Source of the DNA: an uncultured Sinobacteraceae bacterium
GTDB taxonomy: Bacteria > Pseudomonadota > Gammaproteobacteria > Steroidobacterales > Steroidobacteraceae
Reading direction: 5' to 3'
NCBI GenBank assembly: GCA_937902995.1
Contig: CALEKY010000002.1
Coordinates: 1-60,607, forward strand
Length of the DNA: 60,607 bases
Positions 7,795 to 16,959 of this stretch are shown one piece after another. The translations under genes were made by a program, and so were the position numbers. Within the stretch, counting starts at the first letter, position 1; each line of letters starts with the position of its first letter. The notes under the pieces were generated by a model. The model did no database searches, was not told the DNA's origin, and saw nothing but the letters and a program-made list of their open reading frames with translations.

Positions 7795-8348
7795 GAGGTC
7801 GATCCCGTCTCGCGTAGCTCACGTCCGCTCAATGTGAAATTTGCGCGCGCATGAAAGTCAGGTTTGTCAGCACAATGTGCCAGTGCCCAATAGGAAATGC
7901 CGCCGTCATTCGTCTGTAGCACGGAAGAAATGCCTACGCGATCGAGTGCTGCGGCAACCGCCAGCGGAAGCGGGCACGTCACCGTCACCGCGAGCTCCCG
8001 TGGCGATCGAACGCATGCAATCGCAGGCGCCGAGCCGAAGTCGGCGGGACGCATGCCCGCGCGGTAATCGTCGAACTCGTACACGGCCCACTCCTGCGAC
8101 GGCGAGAAATTGAGCTCCCAATAGCGAGCCGAGTTTCTCGGCTGTAGAAACAGCTCGAAACAGGTGCTGCGCCACAGCTCGTCGCGACGATGCGGTGGCG
8201 CCAGCGGAGGGATTCGCAGCGCATCGATGTGCCCGGCGACACTGTAGCGAAGCGTGAGCTCGCCGTCGGAATACGCGAGTTGCACGTCGATTCTCTCGAT
8301 CTCGCGCGCGGGCGTCGTTGGGTGGGGGATCAAACGAAGCGAGGGCAT
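7791..8348 (-). CDS. DOMON-like domain protein
   Basis: The 185-residue protein has the DOMON-like beta-sandwich pattern seen in proteobacterial single-domain proteins: LRYSVAGHIDALRIPP, RRDELWRSTCFELFLQP, YWELNFSPSQEWAVYEFDDYRAGM and a final YWALAHCADKPDFH. The fold resembles carbohydrate-binding CBM9 and cytochrome-binding DOMON domains. No signal peptide is seen. It lies directly upstream of and overlaps the NamZ gene, which suggests a shared role in muropeptide or sugar handling. The ligand is unknown. Confidence 0.8.
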   Translation of the reverse strand: MPSLRLIPHPTTPAREIERIDVQLAYSDGELTLRYSVAGHIDALRIPPLAPPHRRDELWRSTCFELFLQPRNSARYWELNFSPSQEWAVYEFDDYRAGMRPADFGSAPAIACVRSPRELAVTVTCPLPLAVAAALDRVGISSVLQTNDGGISYWALAHCADKPDFHARANFTLSGRELRETGSTS

Positions 8349-8442
8349 GCAGGGATTCTATGGAGGCAACGGGTGACAGGCTACAGCGAGAGTGCGCGTA
8401 CGGGTGTGCGCGCATTTCTTGGCTCCCTCCGAGAGCAGCGGG

Positions 8443-9420
8443 TCAATCGTTGCCTATAGTTGCGGATGTCGGTTGCGCGCGTGGCGGTCGGTTCGTCATG
8501 TAGATGCCGAACGCGATCAATGCGAGCGCCACGATCAGCCGCGGGGTGATCGGTTCATGCAGCAGCATTGCACCCGCGATGACCCCGAATACCGGCGTCA
8601 GGAACACGAACGAAGACACTTGCGAAGCCGGATAGTGTTTGATGAACCAGAACCAGAGCAGATAGCTCGCGAAGGCGACGACGATGACCTGATATCCGAG
8701 CGCGGAGAGAACGAGCGGTGTCGGGTCGAATATGCCTCGCTCGCCGGTTGCGAACGACGTGACGATCAATGCGCCAGCAGATACGACGAGCTGATACATG
8801 AGCGTGCGCTCGGGCTCGATGCGTGCAAGGCGCGTGCCCTTGACGAGCACCGTCGTCGCACCCCAGGCAATGGCGGCGCCAAGCGCCATCGCATCGCCGA
8901 TGAGCGTGCTCGTCGTCGGTGCGCGAAATCCGTCAGCGAATGCGATCGCCACGCCGACGAACGCGGCAAGCAGGCCGAAGGTCTTCGCTGGGGTTAGCCG
9001 ATCGTTCGCGAGCACGAAATGCGCGCCGAGCGCAACGAAGAAGGGCGATGTATTCAGAAACACGACGCTGCGTGCCGCGGTCGTGTATTCGAGGCCCCAG
9101 TACAGCAACAAGAACTCGATGGCGAACAACACGCCCGCTGCCACGCCGGGGCCGGCCGTCCGATCGTCGCGCCACAGCGCGATGCCGCGGAGCTTGCACC
9201 ACAAAGCGAGCAGGATGGCCGCACCAGCAGAGCGCAATCCCGCTTGAAGGATCGGCGAGATGCCTGCGTTGCCGATCTTGATCGCGACCTGACCCAGCCC
9301 CCAAAGGGCGCACAGACCGATCAGCCCTAAAGCTGCGAACGAACCGAGCGTCTTGTTTCGAATGGCGTTCAGGGCGAGCTCCGCGAGCGTTTTCTGATGT
9401 GCAAAACGAAGCCGCGGCAC
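8443..9420 (-). CDS. EamA/DMT-family permease
   Basis: The 325-residue inner-membrane protein has ten hydrophobic helices in two EamA repeats. The first repeat carries WGLGQVAIKIG and AARSVVFLNTSPFFVALGA. The second carries WGATTVLVKGT and SSFVFLTPVFGVIAGAMLLHEP. The family exports metabolites or amino acids, or recycles nucleotide sugars; substrate unknown. The start is uncertain: GTG 9420 gives about 25 residues before helix 1 and has no strong ribosome site. The gene is divergent from the spinster-type MFS gene across about 155 bases. Confidence 0.82.
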   Translation of the reverse strand: MPRLRFAHQKTLAELALNAIRNKTLGSFAALGLIGLCALWGLGQVAIKIGNAGISPILQAGLRSAGAAILLALWCKLRGIALWRDDRTAGPGVAAGVLFAIEFLLLYWGLEYTTAARSVVFLNTSPFFVALGAHFVLANDRLTPAKTFGLLAAFVGVAIAFADGFRAPTTSTLIGDAMALGAAIAWGATTVLVKGTRLARIEPERTLMYQLVVSAGALIVTSFATGERGIFDPTPLVLSALGYQVIVVAFASYLLWFWFIKHYPASQVSSFVFLTPVFGVIAGAMLLHEPITPRLIVALALIAFGIYMTNRPPRAQPTSATIGND

Positions 9421-9577
9421 ATGACGTGCTTTCGGACGGGTCTGTGTTTGAACATGTCAAGCATGGCGATCGGCGAGGGAACTCGCTGTATAGTGCGCGG
9501 GACTCGCCCAAGGACGCGGGCAGGCAAGCCAGCGCCTAAATCAGTTGTTGGAAGAACAAAGAGCATCAGGGGGATCA

Positions 9578-11218
9578 ATGTCCGATTCAGCGAATGCCAC
9601 GGTCGAGCCCGCCGCCTCGTCCGCTCCAGCATCGCGTACTGCCGACTCTTCGTTGGTCGGCGGTTGGTATGCGAAATATGTGCTGGTCGTCTTGACGATC
9701 GTCTACGTGTTCAATTTCCTCGATCGTCAGATCATTTCCATTCTGGCCGAGCAGATCAAGGCAGATCTGAACATCACCGATGCCGATCTCGGCATTCTCT
9801 ATGGAACGGTCTTTGCCGTGTTCTACGCCTTGTTCGGTATTCCGCTCGGACGCATGGCCGATGTCTGGGTGCGCAAGTCCATGATTTCGGTCGGTCTGGC
9901 GTTCTGGAGCTTGATGACCGCGCTATCCGGGACGGCCAAGTCGTTCGGTGTGCTGCTCGGCTATCGCATCGGCGTGGGCGTCGGCGAAGCCAGCGCGAGC
10001 CCTGCCGCCTTTTCGATGCTCGCCGACTACTTCAAACCGCAACAGCGCGCGACAGTCATGGCCATCTACTCGAGCGGCGTTTATATCGGCGGCGGTCTCG
10101 GTTTGGCGATCGGCGGCGTCGTGCTGGATACCTGGCACGGCTGGTTCCCCGATCACACGACCGCACCCTTCGGCTTGAAGGGATGGCAAATGGCGTTCCT
10201 GCTGGTCGGCATCCCGGGCATCCTGATGGCCTTGTGGGTGAAAACGCTTCGCGAGCCGCTTCGCGGCATGAGCGAAGGATTGACGGTCAAGACCGAAGCT
10301 CATCCCTTCAAGGTCACAGGCCGCGAGCTGATGGGCGTCTTGCCCGTGCTCAACTTCATCAATCTCATCATCAACAAGGCCGGCACCAGGGCCATCGTAA
10401 CGAACCTGTTTGTTGCCGCCTTGATCGCATCGTCCGCATGGCTGCTGAACAAGGTGATGACGAATCCGGTGCAATGGATTGCGATGGGCATCGGCGTGTA
10501 TTGCACGTTCACCTGGGCGCAGGCATTGGTGATTCGCTCGCCGATCGTTTTCGAGGCGATCTTCAAGAATCGCACCGTGATGCTGACGTGCATCGCGTTC
10601 CCGTGCATCGGCTTCGTGGGCTACGGCAGCAACTTCTTCGCAGTGCCGTATCTGCTGCGCGCTCACAACGTCAGTCACGCCGAGATCGGCACGGTCATCG
10701 GCTTGACCGCCGCAGTCGGCGCGTGGCTCGGCATTTCGGTCGGCGGCTATCTGGCCGACAAGCTCAAGGCGCGTTGGGAGCACGGACGGCTGCTCGTCGG
10801 CTTGCTGTGCATCGTCATGACCGTTCCCTTTGCCGCCGGTGTGTACTTCGCGCCGAATCTCACGACGGTGTACATCTGTAATTTCATCGTCATGTTCTTC
10901 AGCCCGATGTACATCGGTCCGGCCACCTCGACGGTGAACGATCTGGTTCCGCCGCAGATGCGCGGCACGGCTTCTGCGGTGTATCTGCTCATGATGACGT
11001 TCATCGGTCTGGCGATGGGGCCGTTCACGATGGGACAGATCAGCACTTACTACGCTAAAGCGGGAGTGGCCGCCGGGCCCGCATTGCGCCTCGGCGTTGC
11101 ATGGGGCTACCTCATGCTCGTCGTCGCGTTCGTGCTCATCGTCGTCGCCTGCTTCACGATTCGCAAAGACAAAGAGAAGGCGATGGCGTTGATTGCGCGG
11201 AATGCCCATGACTCGTGA
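9578..11218 (+). CDS. Spinster-type MFS transporter
   Basis: The 546-residue carrier has the spinster/Spns hallmark FNFLDRQIISILAEQIKADL in helix 1, with LPGRMAD-like GIPLGRMADVWVRKS and GVGVGEASASPAAFSMLADYF. A long loop and two extra helices sit in the middle (about 290-330). Bacterial members are often linked to lipophilic or aromatic substrates. Start ATG 9578 is preferred over TTG 9545 because AGGGGG lies just before it. The gene ends Asp-Ser-TGA inside an ACTCGTGATTCGTGACTCG repeat, so the last two residues may come from the repeat. Confidence 0.82.
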   Translation: MSDSANATVEPAASSAPASRTADSSLVGGWYAKYVLVVLTIVYVFNFLDRQIISILAEQIKADLNITDADLGILYGTVFAVFYALFGIPLGRMADVWVRKSMISVGLAFWSLMTALSGTAKSFGVLLGYRIGVGVGEASASPAAFSMLADYFKPQQRATVMAIYSSGVYIGGGLGLAIGGVVLDTWHGWFPDHTTAPFGLKGWQMAFLLVGIPGILMALWVKTLREPLRGMSEGLTVKTEAHPFKVTGRELMGVLPVLNFINLIINKAGTRAIVTNLFVAALIASSAWLLNKVMTNPVQWIAMGIGVYCTFTWAQALVIRSPIVFEAIFKNRTVMLTCIAFPCIGFVGYGSNFFAVPYLLRAHNVSHAEIGTVIGLTAAVGAWLGISVGGYLADKLKARWEHGRLLVGLLCIVMTVPFAAGVYFAPNLTTVYICNFIVMFFSPMYIGPATSTVNDLVPPQMRGTASAVYLLMMTFIGLAMGPFTMGQISTYYAKAGVAAGPALRLGVAWGYLMLVVAFVLIVVACFTIRKDKEKAMALIARNAHDS

Positions 11219-11239
11219 TTCGTGACTCGTGATTCGTCG
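11211..11239. repeat. TCGTGA-word array spanning the MFS stop codon
   Basis: ACTCGTGATTCGTGACTCG followed by TGATTCGTCG contains three TCGTGA words. The first supplies the Ser codon and TGA stop of the upstream gene. Related arrays occur at 19605-19624, 22077-22097, 24639-24665, 30099-30117, 52791-52807, 55929-55960 and 60443-60487. Confidence 0.85.
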
Positions 11240-11649
11240 TTCTGTTCTCGCGAGAACTGTCTCGTGGGTACCGGGGCGACGAGCTGCGGCCGAGGTCGAT
11301 GGCGAAGCGGCGACATCGCGACTGGCAAGCGTTGAGGGAAAACCCGCGCACGAGTGCGGCTCTTCTTTCCCTCCCCTGCGATTCAGCGGGGGCGGGGTGA
11401 GGGAGGGAACGAGCGGCCACAGCCTAGGGCAGGCACTTCGCTGATCTCCGGGCAGTCTTTTCGATGCCCCAAACTCTCGAGCCCTCATACCTTCACAAAA
11501 TTACACGCGGGCTCGCTCATCGAAATTGGCGGGCTGCGTAGCGCGTTACAAACGCGTCACGGCGTAGCGACCGCTACAGAAATCGAGTAGCAGCTGCTAC
11601 ACTTCGCGCGGGCGCTGTCCTGCCCGTCCAAGTTTTTCCGTTGAACCCG
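11219..11649. other. 431-base gap: repeat modules then RND promoter region
   Basis: After the TCGTGA array comes a GC hairpin module at 11369-11407 (CCCTCCCCTGCG ... GGTGAGGGAGGG), similar to those at 19521-19563 and 24676-24702. The last 130 bases lead into the RND operon and hold two related palindromes (described separately). Small frames in the gap have no support. Confidence 0.6.
11564..11600. promoter_or_regulatory. Paired GTAGC-N4-GCTAC palindromes upstream of the RND operon
   Basis: GTAGCGACCGCTAC (11564-11577) and GTAGCAGCTGCTAC (11587-11600) share the half-site GTAGC with a four-base centre. Their centres are 23 bases apart, about two helical turns, and they lie 50-86 bases before the first gene. 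The operon ends with its own TetR gene, so these are good candidate operators for autoregulation. Binding itself is inferred. Confidence 0.55.
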
Positions 11650-12828
11650 ATGCCACATAAGTTTCGAGCCTATGCCGGGCTAGCCGGCCTATTCGTCTGT
11701 GCACTTTTGTTTTCCGGTGGCTGCTCACGCGGCGATCAGGCCGCCAATCAAGGCGGCGCAGAGATTCCCGTAACGGTCGTAAGAGTTACCCCGAAAACGG
11801 TGCCGCTGGTCATCGAGACCGTCGGGCGCGCGGAGGGGTCGAAGGAAGTGGAGATTCGGGCCCGCGTGACGGGAATCCTGGAAAAGCAGGTGTACAGCGA
11901 AGGCGAGGCGGTGAAGGCAGGGCAAGTGCTCTTCCAGATCGAGGCAGCGCCATACGAAATCGCGCTTCAGCATGCGCGCGCAGCGTTGGCTCAGGAGCGT
12001 GCGCGCAATCAGCAAGCGCGACGCGACGCCGAACGTCTCACGGCGCTTGCCGAGCAAAACGCCGTGAGTCGCCGTTCCGCGGACGACGCCCTGAGCGAGC
12101 TCGAGAGCTCAGAAGCGGCGCTGCTCGCCGCGGAAGCCCGAGTCCGCGAAGCAGAGTTGAATCTTTCCTATACCAAGGTCGTCGCACCGATCGGCGGCAT
12201 TACCGGACGAGCATTACGCTCCGAGGGCACGCTCGTCACGGCCGGAACGGATTCGAGCCTGCTGACCACGCTCACGCAAACCGATCCGATGTGGGTGCGT
12301 TTTGCGCTCTCGGAATCGGAATACGCCGCGTTGCGCGCCGCCGAAGATTTACGCCGCAACTCCATGTCCGTCAGCCTTCTCGGCAAGAACGGCGAGGCTC
12401 GCGCCGAGAACGGCAAGTTGAACTTCGCCGCTTCGACGGTCGATGAGTCTCTCGGTACCGTACAAATGCGCGCGGAGTTTGCGAATCCCAAGCTTGCGAT
12501 CCTGCCGGGAGAGTACTTGCGCGTGCGGCTTTCGGGCGGATCGCGTCAAGCGATCCTCGTGCCGCAGAAGGCGGTTCAGCAAAGCACGCAGGGCCCGTTC
12601 GTGTGGCTTGCGACCGAGGAAGGCAAAGCGCAGCAGCGCAGAGTCAAGACCGGCGCGTGGTCCGGTTCCGACTGGGAGATTCTCGAAGGTCTCCAAGAGG
12701 GAGATGTCGTGATCATCGACAATCTCCTGAAGCTGCGGGCCGATGCGCGGGTCAAGCCTAGCGAGGCCACCGAACAATCTGCGAGCGCCGAATCCGGAGC
12801 GGTCGCTTCGGCCGTGAACGAACGATGA
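11650..12828 (+). CDS. RND efflux periplasmic adaptor lipoprotein (MexA/AcrA type)
   Basis: The protein carries a lipoprotein signal (FVCALLFSGGC, Cys near residue 25). A membrane-fusion adaptor follows: a first beta-barrel/lipoyl half (VEIRARVTGILEKQVYSEGEAVKAGQVLFQIE), a helical hairpin (about 100-165), a second lipoyl half (LSYTKVVAPIGGITG), and the distal barrel (MWVRFALSESEY ... LVPQKAVQQSTQGPFVWL). It should bridge the inner-membrane pump to an outer-membrane channel. ATG 11650 is chosen over TTG 11641. It overlaps the permease gene by four bases. No outer-membrane factor gene follows, so the pump must borrow a TolC/OprM homologue from elsewhere. Confidence 0.92.
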   Translation: MPHKFRAYAGLAGLFVCALLFSGGCSRGDQAANQGGAEIPVTVVRVTPKTVPLVIETVGRAEGSKEVEIRARVTGILEKQVYSEGEAVKAGQVLFQIEAAPYEIALQHARAALAQERARNQQARRDAERLTALAEQNAVSRRSADDALSELESSEAALLAAEARVREAELNLSYTKVVAPIGGITGRALRSEGTLVTAGTDSSLLTTLTQTDPMWVRFALSESEYAALRAAEDLRRNSMSVSLLGKNGEARAENGKLNFAASTVDESLGTVQMRAEFANPKLAILPGEYLRVRLSGGSRQAILVPQKAVQQSTQGPFVWLATEEGKAQQRRVKTGAWSGSDWEILEGLQEGDVVIIDNLLKLRADARVKPSEATEQSASAESGAVASAVNER

Positions 12829-15800
12829 TTTCCGATCACTTCTTGAAACGGCCGGTGTTGGCCGGCGTGTGCTCGATCATCATCGTGCTCGCCGGTCTTG
12901 CCGCGTATGCCATTTTGCCGTTGGCGCAGTATCCGGACATCGTGCCGCCGACCGTCGTCGTCAGCGCCAGCTATCCGGGAGCGAGCGCTGAGACGCTCGC
13001 GCGTACCGTCGCTGCGCCGATCGAAGAGCAACTCTCCGGTGCCGAGGGTTTGCTGTACTTCAATTCGACGGCTTCGTCGAACGGCCAGTTGCAAATCACC
13101 ATCACGTTCGACACCGGCACGAACATCGATACCGCGATTTTCGAAGTCACGAATCGCGTGCGATTGGCCGAGCCGCGCCTGCCGGAAGAAGTCAGGCGCA
13201 ACGGTCTTACCGTACTGAAGCGTACGAGCGAGCTCTTGTTGTTCGCAGCGCTCACCTCGCCCGACGAGTCGCTCACCACGCTGGACCTGTCGAACTACGC
13301 ATCGATCAACATGGTCGACGAGCTCAAGCGTGTGCCCGGTATCGCGGATCTGACCATTTTCGGTGCGCGCGATTACTCGATGCGCATCTGGCTGCAGCCC
13401 GACAAGATGTCGCAGCTCGGAGTGACGACGTCGGACGTCGCGAACGCTCTGCGCGCGCAGAACGCGCAATACGCGGCGGGCAAGATCGGGGGCGAGCCGG
13501 CACCGCCGGGGCAGGCCCTGGCACTGACGGTCAACGCAACCGGGCGATTGGTCGAGCCCGAACAGTTCGGCGACATCATCGTGCGCGCCGGCGGACCTGC
13601 GGGCGTGCTGCGCATCAAGGACATCGCCCGCGTCGAGCTCGGCGCGCAGAACTACGAAGCGATGTCGATCCTGGACGGCAAGCCGATGGTGGGTCTCGGC
13701 TTGTTCTTGCAAACCGGCGCGAATGCGCTCGATGTGGCGGATGCGGTGAAGGCGAAGTTCGAGGAGCTCAAGCAGAAGTTCCCGCCCGGCATGGATTACG
13801 TCGTCGTGGTCGACTCCACGGATTTCGTGAAGGAATCGATCAATGAGGTGACCCAGACCATTTTCGAAGCGGCACTGCTCGTCATCGCAGTCGTCTTCCT
13901 GTTCCTGCAATCCTGGCGCGCGACGTTGATTCCGTTCATTGCCGTCCCGGTGTCGCTCATCGGCACGTTCGCCGGGTTGTATGCGCTCGGCATGTCCATC
14001 AACACGTTGACGCTGTTCGCGATGGTGCTCGCGATCGGCATCGTCGTCGACGACGCCATCGTCGTGCTGGAGAACGTCGAGCGCCTGATGCGCGAGAAGG
14101 GCATGGGGCCTGCACAGGCGGCGCGCGAGGCGATGCGCGAAGTGTCCGGAGCGATCGTCGCGATCGTGCTCGTGCTCTGCTCGGTGTTCGTGCCCGTCGC
14201 CTTCCTCGGCGGTATGGCCGGACAGCTCTATCGGCAGTTTGCCGTGACCGTGGCCATCGCCGTCGTCATTTCCGGATTCGTCGCGCTGACGCTGACGCCA
14301 GTGCTTTGCGCGCTGCTCCTGCACAAGGAGCACAAAGAGCTGCCGATGTTCAGACCTTTCAACAACGGATTCGCATGGCTGACTCAGCGGTTTCTGTCGT
14401 GGGTACAGTTCGTGTTGGCGCATCGATGGAAGGCGTTCGGCATGTTCGGCATCGTGGTCGTCATTGCCGTTACGTTGCTGATGACCATTCCGCGCAGCTT
14501 CTTGCCGCCCGAAGATCAAGGGCAGGTGATGACTTCGGTTCAGCTACCCGATGCGGCCACGCTCGAGCGCACGCTTGCGGTGACGCGCGAGCTGCGCGAG
14601 CTGATCAAGGACGAAGATGCATTGGCCACGATGTCTGCGGTGAACGGCGTCGACCTGATCGGCGGCGGCAACAAGACGAATGCAGCGACCGTCTTCGTAC
14701 GTTTGAAGCATTGGGACGAGCGCGAGACGTCGGCCGACGATCTGGCCGCAACCATCATGCGCAAGGGTGCGCAGATCCCCGAGGCGGTGATTCGTGCATT
14801 CGGGCCGCCGCCGATCCGAGGCTTGGGTTCCGCAGGCGGTTTCGAGTTCTACGTGCAAGCGCGCAGCGACGTGTCCACGGTCGAGCTCGAGCAGACGGTG
14901 CAGCAGCTCATCGGCAAGCTCAATGCCCACCCGAAGCTTGCGTTCGCGAACACCTATTTCCGCGCGACCGTGCCGCAATTGCGCGTCGATGTGGAACGCG
15001 AGAAGGCACTGGCGCTCGGTGTGCCGGTCGACGATGTGTTCGAGACGTTGCAGAGCACGATGGGCGCCCTGTACGTGAACGACTTCAACAAGTTCGGCCG
15101 CACCTATCGAGTCCAGCTCCAGGCGGACGCAGCTTATCGAGCGAAGCCCGAGGATCTCGGCAACGTGTACGTCCGGTCGGTGACGACCGGCGAGATGATC
15201 CCGCTCAAGGCCATCATCACCGTCACCGAAACGGTCGGCCCGGAGCAGCTGGAACGTTTCAATGGATTCATTGCCGCGAAGGTGCTCGGCAACGGTAAAC
15301 CCGGCGTCTCTTCGGGCGAAGCGATTCGTGCGGTCGAAGAAGTCGCACGCGAGGCGTTGCCGGACGGCTATGAGCTCGCGTGGAGCGGACAGGCGTTTCA
15401 GGAGCTTCGTACCGGAAGCGCATCGATCTTCGCGTTCGTGGCTGCGATCGTCATGATCTTCTTGATCCTTGCAGCTCTTTACGAACGTTGGCGGTTGCCG
15501 TTTGCCGTCGTGTTGGCAGTCCCGTTTGCCGTTGCCGGCGCGCTTGCGCTCGTCTGGCTGCGCGGCAAGGAGAACGACATCTACTTCCAGATCGGTCTCA
15601 TCGTACTGATCGGTTTGTCGGCGAAGAACGCGATTCTGATCGTCGAGTTCGCGCAGCAGGGCTTCCTCGCCGGCAAGAGCGCGTTCGAAGCGGCGGTCGA
15701 TGCGGCGCGGCTGCGTTTCCGTCCGATCGTGATGACCTCGCTTGCGTTCATCCTCGGCGTAGCCCCGCTTGCGATTTCCTCCGGTGCCGGTTCTGCCGCA

Positions 15801-15965
15801 CGGCAATCGATGGGAACGGGCGTGATCGGCGGCATGCTCGTTTCGACATTCGTCGCCACGATCTTCGTTCCGATGTTCTTCGTTCTCGTCACCGGCCGAT
15901 CGCGCGTGCGCAGGTACGACGCCGACCAAGCCGGCGAGTCGGATTCGCTCGAGGCGAGCAAATGA
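12825..15965 (+). CDS. RND multidrug efflux permease (HAE1, MexB/AcrB type)
   Basis: This is a 1046-residue inner-membrane RND pump of full family length. It begins SDHFLKRPVLAGVCSIII with a large periplasmic porter domain and two sets of six helices. The helix-4 proton-relay pair is Asp409-Asp410 in GIVVDDAIVVLENVERLM. The second half carries GLSAKNAILIVEFAQQG in the region of the relay Lys. Substrates are likely hydrophobic drugs or solvents. It overlaps the adaptor gene in front and the TetR gene behind, both by four-base ATGA overlaps, giving a tightly coupled operon. Confidence 0.93.
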   Translation: MISDHFLKRPVLAGVCSIIIVLAGLAAYAILPLAQYPDIVPPTVVVSASYPGASAETLARTVAAPIEEQLSGAEGLLYFNSTASSNGQLQITITFDTGTNIDTAIFEVTNRVRLAEPRLPEEVRRNGLTVLKRTSELLLFAALTSPDESLTTLDLSNYASINMVDELKRVPGIADLTIFGARDYSMRIWLQPDKMSQLGVTTSDVANALRAQNAQYAAGKIGGEPAPPGQALALTVNATGRLVEPEQFGDIIVRAGGPAGVLRIKDIARVELGAQNYEAMSILDGKPMVGLGLFLQTGANALDVADAVKAKFEELKQKFPPGMDYVVVVDSTDFVKESINEVTQTIFEAALLVIAVVFLFLQSWRATLIPFIAVPVSLIGTFAGLYALGMSINTLTLFAMVLAIGIVVDDAIVVLENVERLMREKGMGPAQAAREAMREVSGAIVAIVLVLCSVFVPVAFLGGMAGQLYRQFAVTVAIAVVISGFVALTLTPVLCALLLHKEHKELPMFRPFNNGFAWLTQRFLSWVQFVLAHRWKAFGMFGIVVVIAVTLLMTIPRSFLPPEDQGQVMTSVQLPDAATLERTLAVTRELRELIKDEDALATMSAVNGVDLIGGGNKTNAATVFVRLKHWDERETSADDLAATIMRKGAQIPEAVIRAFGPPPIRGLGSAGGFEFYVQARSDVSTVELEQTVQQLIGKLNAHPKLAFANTYFRATVPQLRVDVEREKALALGVPVDDVFETLQSTMGALYVNDFNKFGRTYRVQLQADAAYRAKPEDLGNVYVRSVTTGEMIPLKAIITVTETVGPEQLERFNGFIAAKVLGNGKPGVSSGEAIRAVEEVAREALPDGYELAWSGQAFQELRTGSASIFAFVAAIVMIFLILAALYERWRLPFAVVLAVPFAVAGALALVWLRGKENDIYFQIGLIVLIGLSAKNAILIVEFAQQGFLAGKSAFEAAVDAARLRFRPIVMTSLAFILGVAPLAISSGAGSAARQSMGTGVIGGMLVSTFVATIFVPMFFVLVTGRSRVRRYDADQAGESDSLEASK

Positions 15966-16663
15966 ACGCACGAGCACCGGACCGGCTCGCGGCCCGCCGC
16001 GAGCGAATTCTCGAAGAGGGCAGGCGCCTTTTCTTGAGCAAAGGCTACGCCGGCGCCAGCGTCAACGAGATCGTGCGGCGTGCAGGCGGCTCGTTGGCGA
16101 CGCTGTACAGCGAGTTCGGCAGCAAGGAAGCGCTGTTCGCGGAAATCATGCGACGTCGCGCCGACGTGCTCTACAAGTGGCACGAAGCAGGCTGTTTCAA
16201 ACAGCGGTCGGCACGCGAAGCGCTGATCGCGCTCGGGAGGCACCTGCTAGAGCGAATCCTCGATAAGGATGGACTGGCTTGGTATCGCATCGTCATCAGC
16301 GAGGCGCCGCGCTGCCCGGAGTTGCGCAAAGCCGTGTTGGAGCAGAGCTATCCCGTGTTCATTCGCAGCCTCGGCGATGCGCTCGTCGACCTCAACATTG
16401 CATCCCCCAAAGACAGTATCGAGCTCGCCGAGGAGTTCTTGAGCCTGATTCACGGGCAGATCGTCTTTCGCGCCGCGTGCGCGGGTCGTTCGACGATGTC
16501 TTCCAGGGCCCTCGTGCGACACGTCGAGCAAGTTGCGGATCGATTCCTTACACTGCACCCTCTGCGAAAGAGCCAGACATCGGTCACGGCAAGGCGCCGC
16601 CCGCGGGCTCGTGACGCGGCCAGTCCCGGCGTGCTTGAATCAGCACCCAAGGTGAACGCGTGA
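15962..16663 (+). CDS. TetR/AcrR-family regulator of the RND operon
   Basis: The 233-residue protein has a TetR N-terminal domain (RERILEEGRRLFLSKGYAG, then VNEIVRRAGGSLATLYSEFGSKEALFAEIM). The helical ligand-binding domain carries the AcrR C-terminal pattern (WYRIVISEAPRCPELRKAVLEQ). The ATG overlaps the permease stop by four bases. Having the repressor as the last gene of its pump operon implies feedback regulation, and the paired GTAGC-N4-GCTAC palindromes upstream are its natural target. The effector is probably a pump substrate. It overlaps the next small gene by GTGA. Confidence 0.88.
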   Translation: MNARAPDRLAARRERILEEGRRLFLSKGYAGASVNEIVRRAGGSLATLYSEFGSKEALFAEIMRRRADVLYKWHEAGCFKQRSAREALIALGRHLLERILDKDGLAWYRIVISEAPRCPELRKAVLEQSYPVFIRSLGDALVDLNIASPKDSIELAEEFLSLIHGQIVFRAACAGRSTMSSRALVRHVEQVADRFLTLHPLRKSQTSVTARRRPRARDAASPGVLESAPKVNA

Positions 16664-16896
16664 AAATTGCAAAACCCCTGTTGTTGACGCTGACGCCGAT
16701 CGGCATGGCTGTCGGTTTGTACGAGGGCTACCGACTGGCCGGCGGGTTGGTGTTTCTCATGGCGGCGATGGTTTGCGTGATCGCCGCCGCGATGGGCTCC
16801 ATCATTTTGACCATCCGGCGCGAGCGTCGAGCTGAAGAGGAAAGGAAGCAGCACGACGCCGCCAACGACAACGATCGCGAAGTGCCCGGCAAATAG
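16660..16896 (+). CDS. Small two-helix membrane protein, hypothetical
   Basis: The 78-residue product has two hydrophobic segments (about 5-22, PLLLTLTPIGMAVGLYEG; and 28-52, GGLVFLMAAMVCVIAAAMGS). A charged cytoplasmic-type tail rich in Arg, Glu and Asp follows. Its GTG start overlaps the TetR stop by four bases, so it is co-translated with the RND operon. No family is recognised. It could be a small accessory of the pump or an unrelated passenger. Confidence 0.7.
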   Translation: MKIAKPLLLTLTPIGMAVGLYEGYRLAGGLVFLMAAMVCVIAAAMGSIILTIRRERRAEEERKQHDAANDNDREVPGK

Positions 16897-16959
16897 CCGA
16901 TCGGGGTGCTGCGGGCCGGATCTCGCAGATTCCAGCATTGCACTTGCGGAGCGAAGGCC

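Noticed and set aside
9397..10881. A 494-codon plus-strand frame overlapping the spinster MFS gene
   Set aside because: It is in a different frame from the MFS gene, is Arg-rich, and shows no family motifs.
12576..14519. A 647-codon open frame on the minus strand opposite the RND genes
   Set aside because: It is antisense to the adaptor and permease genes, has His/Arg/Asp-rich low-complexity composition typical of reverse frames in GC-rich DNA, and has no family motif.
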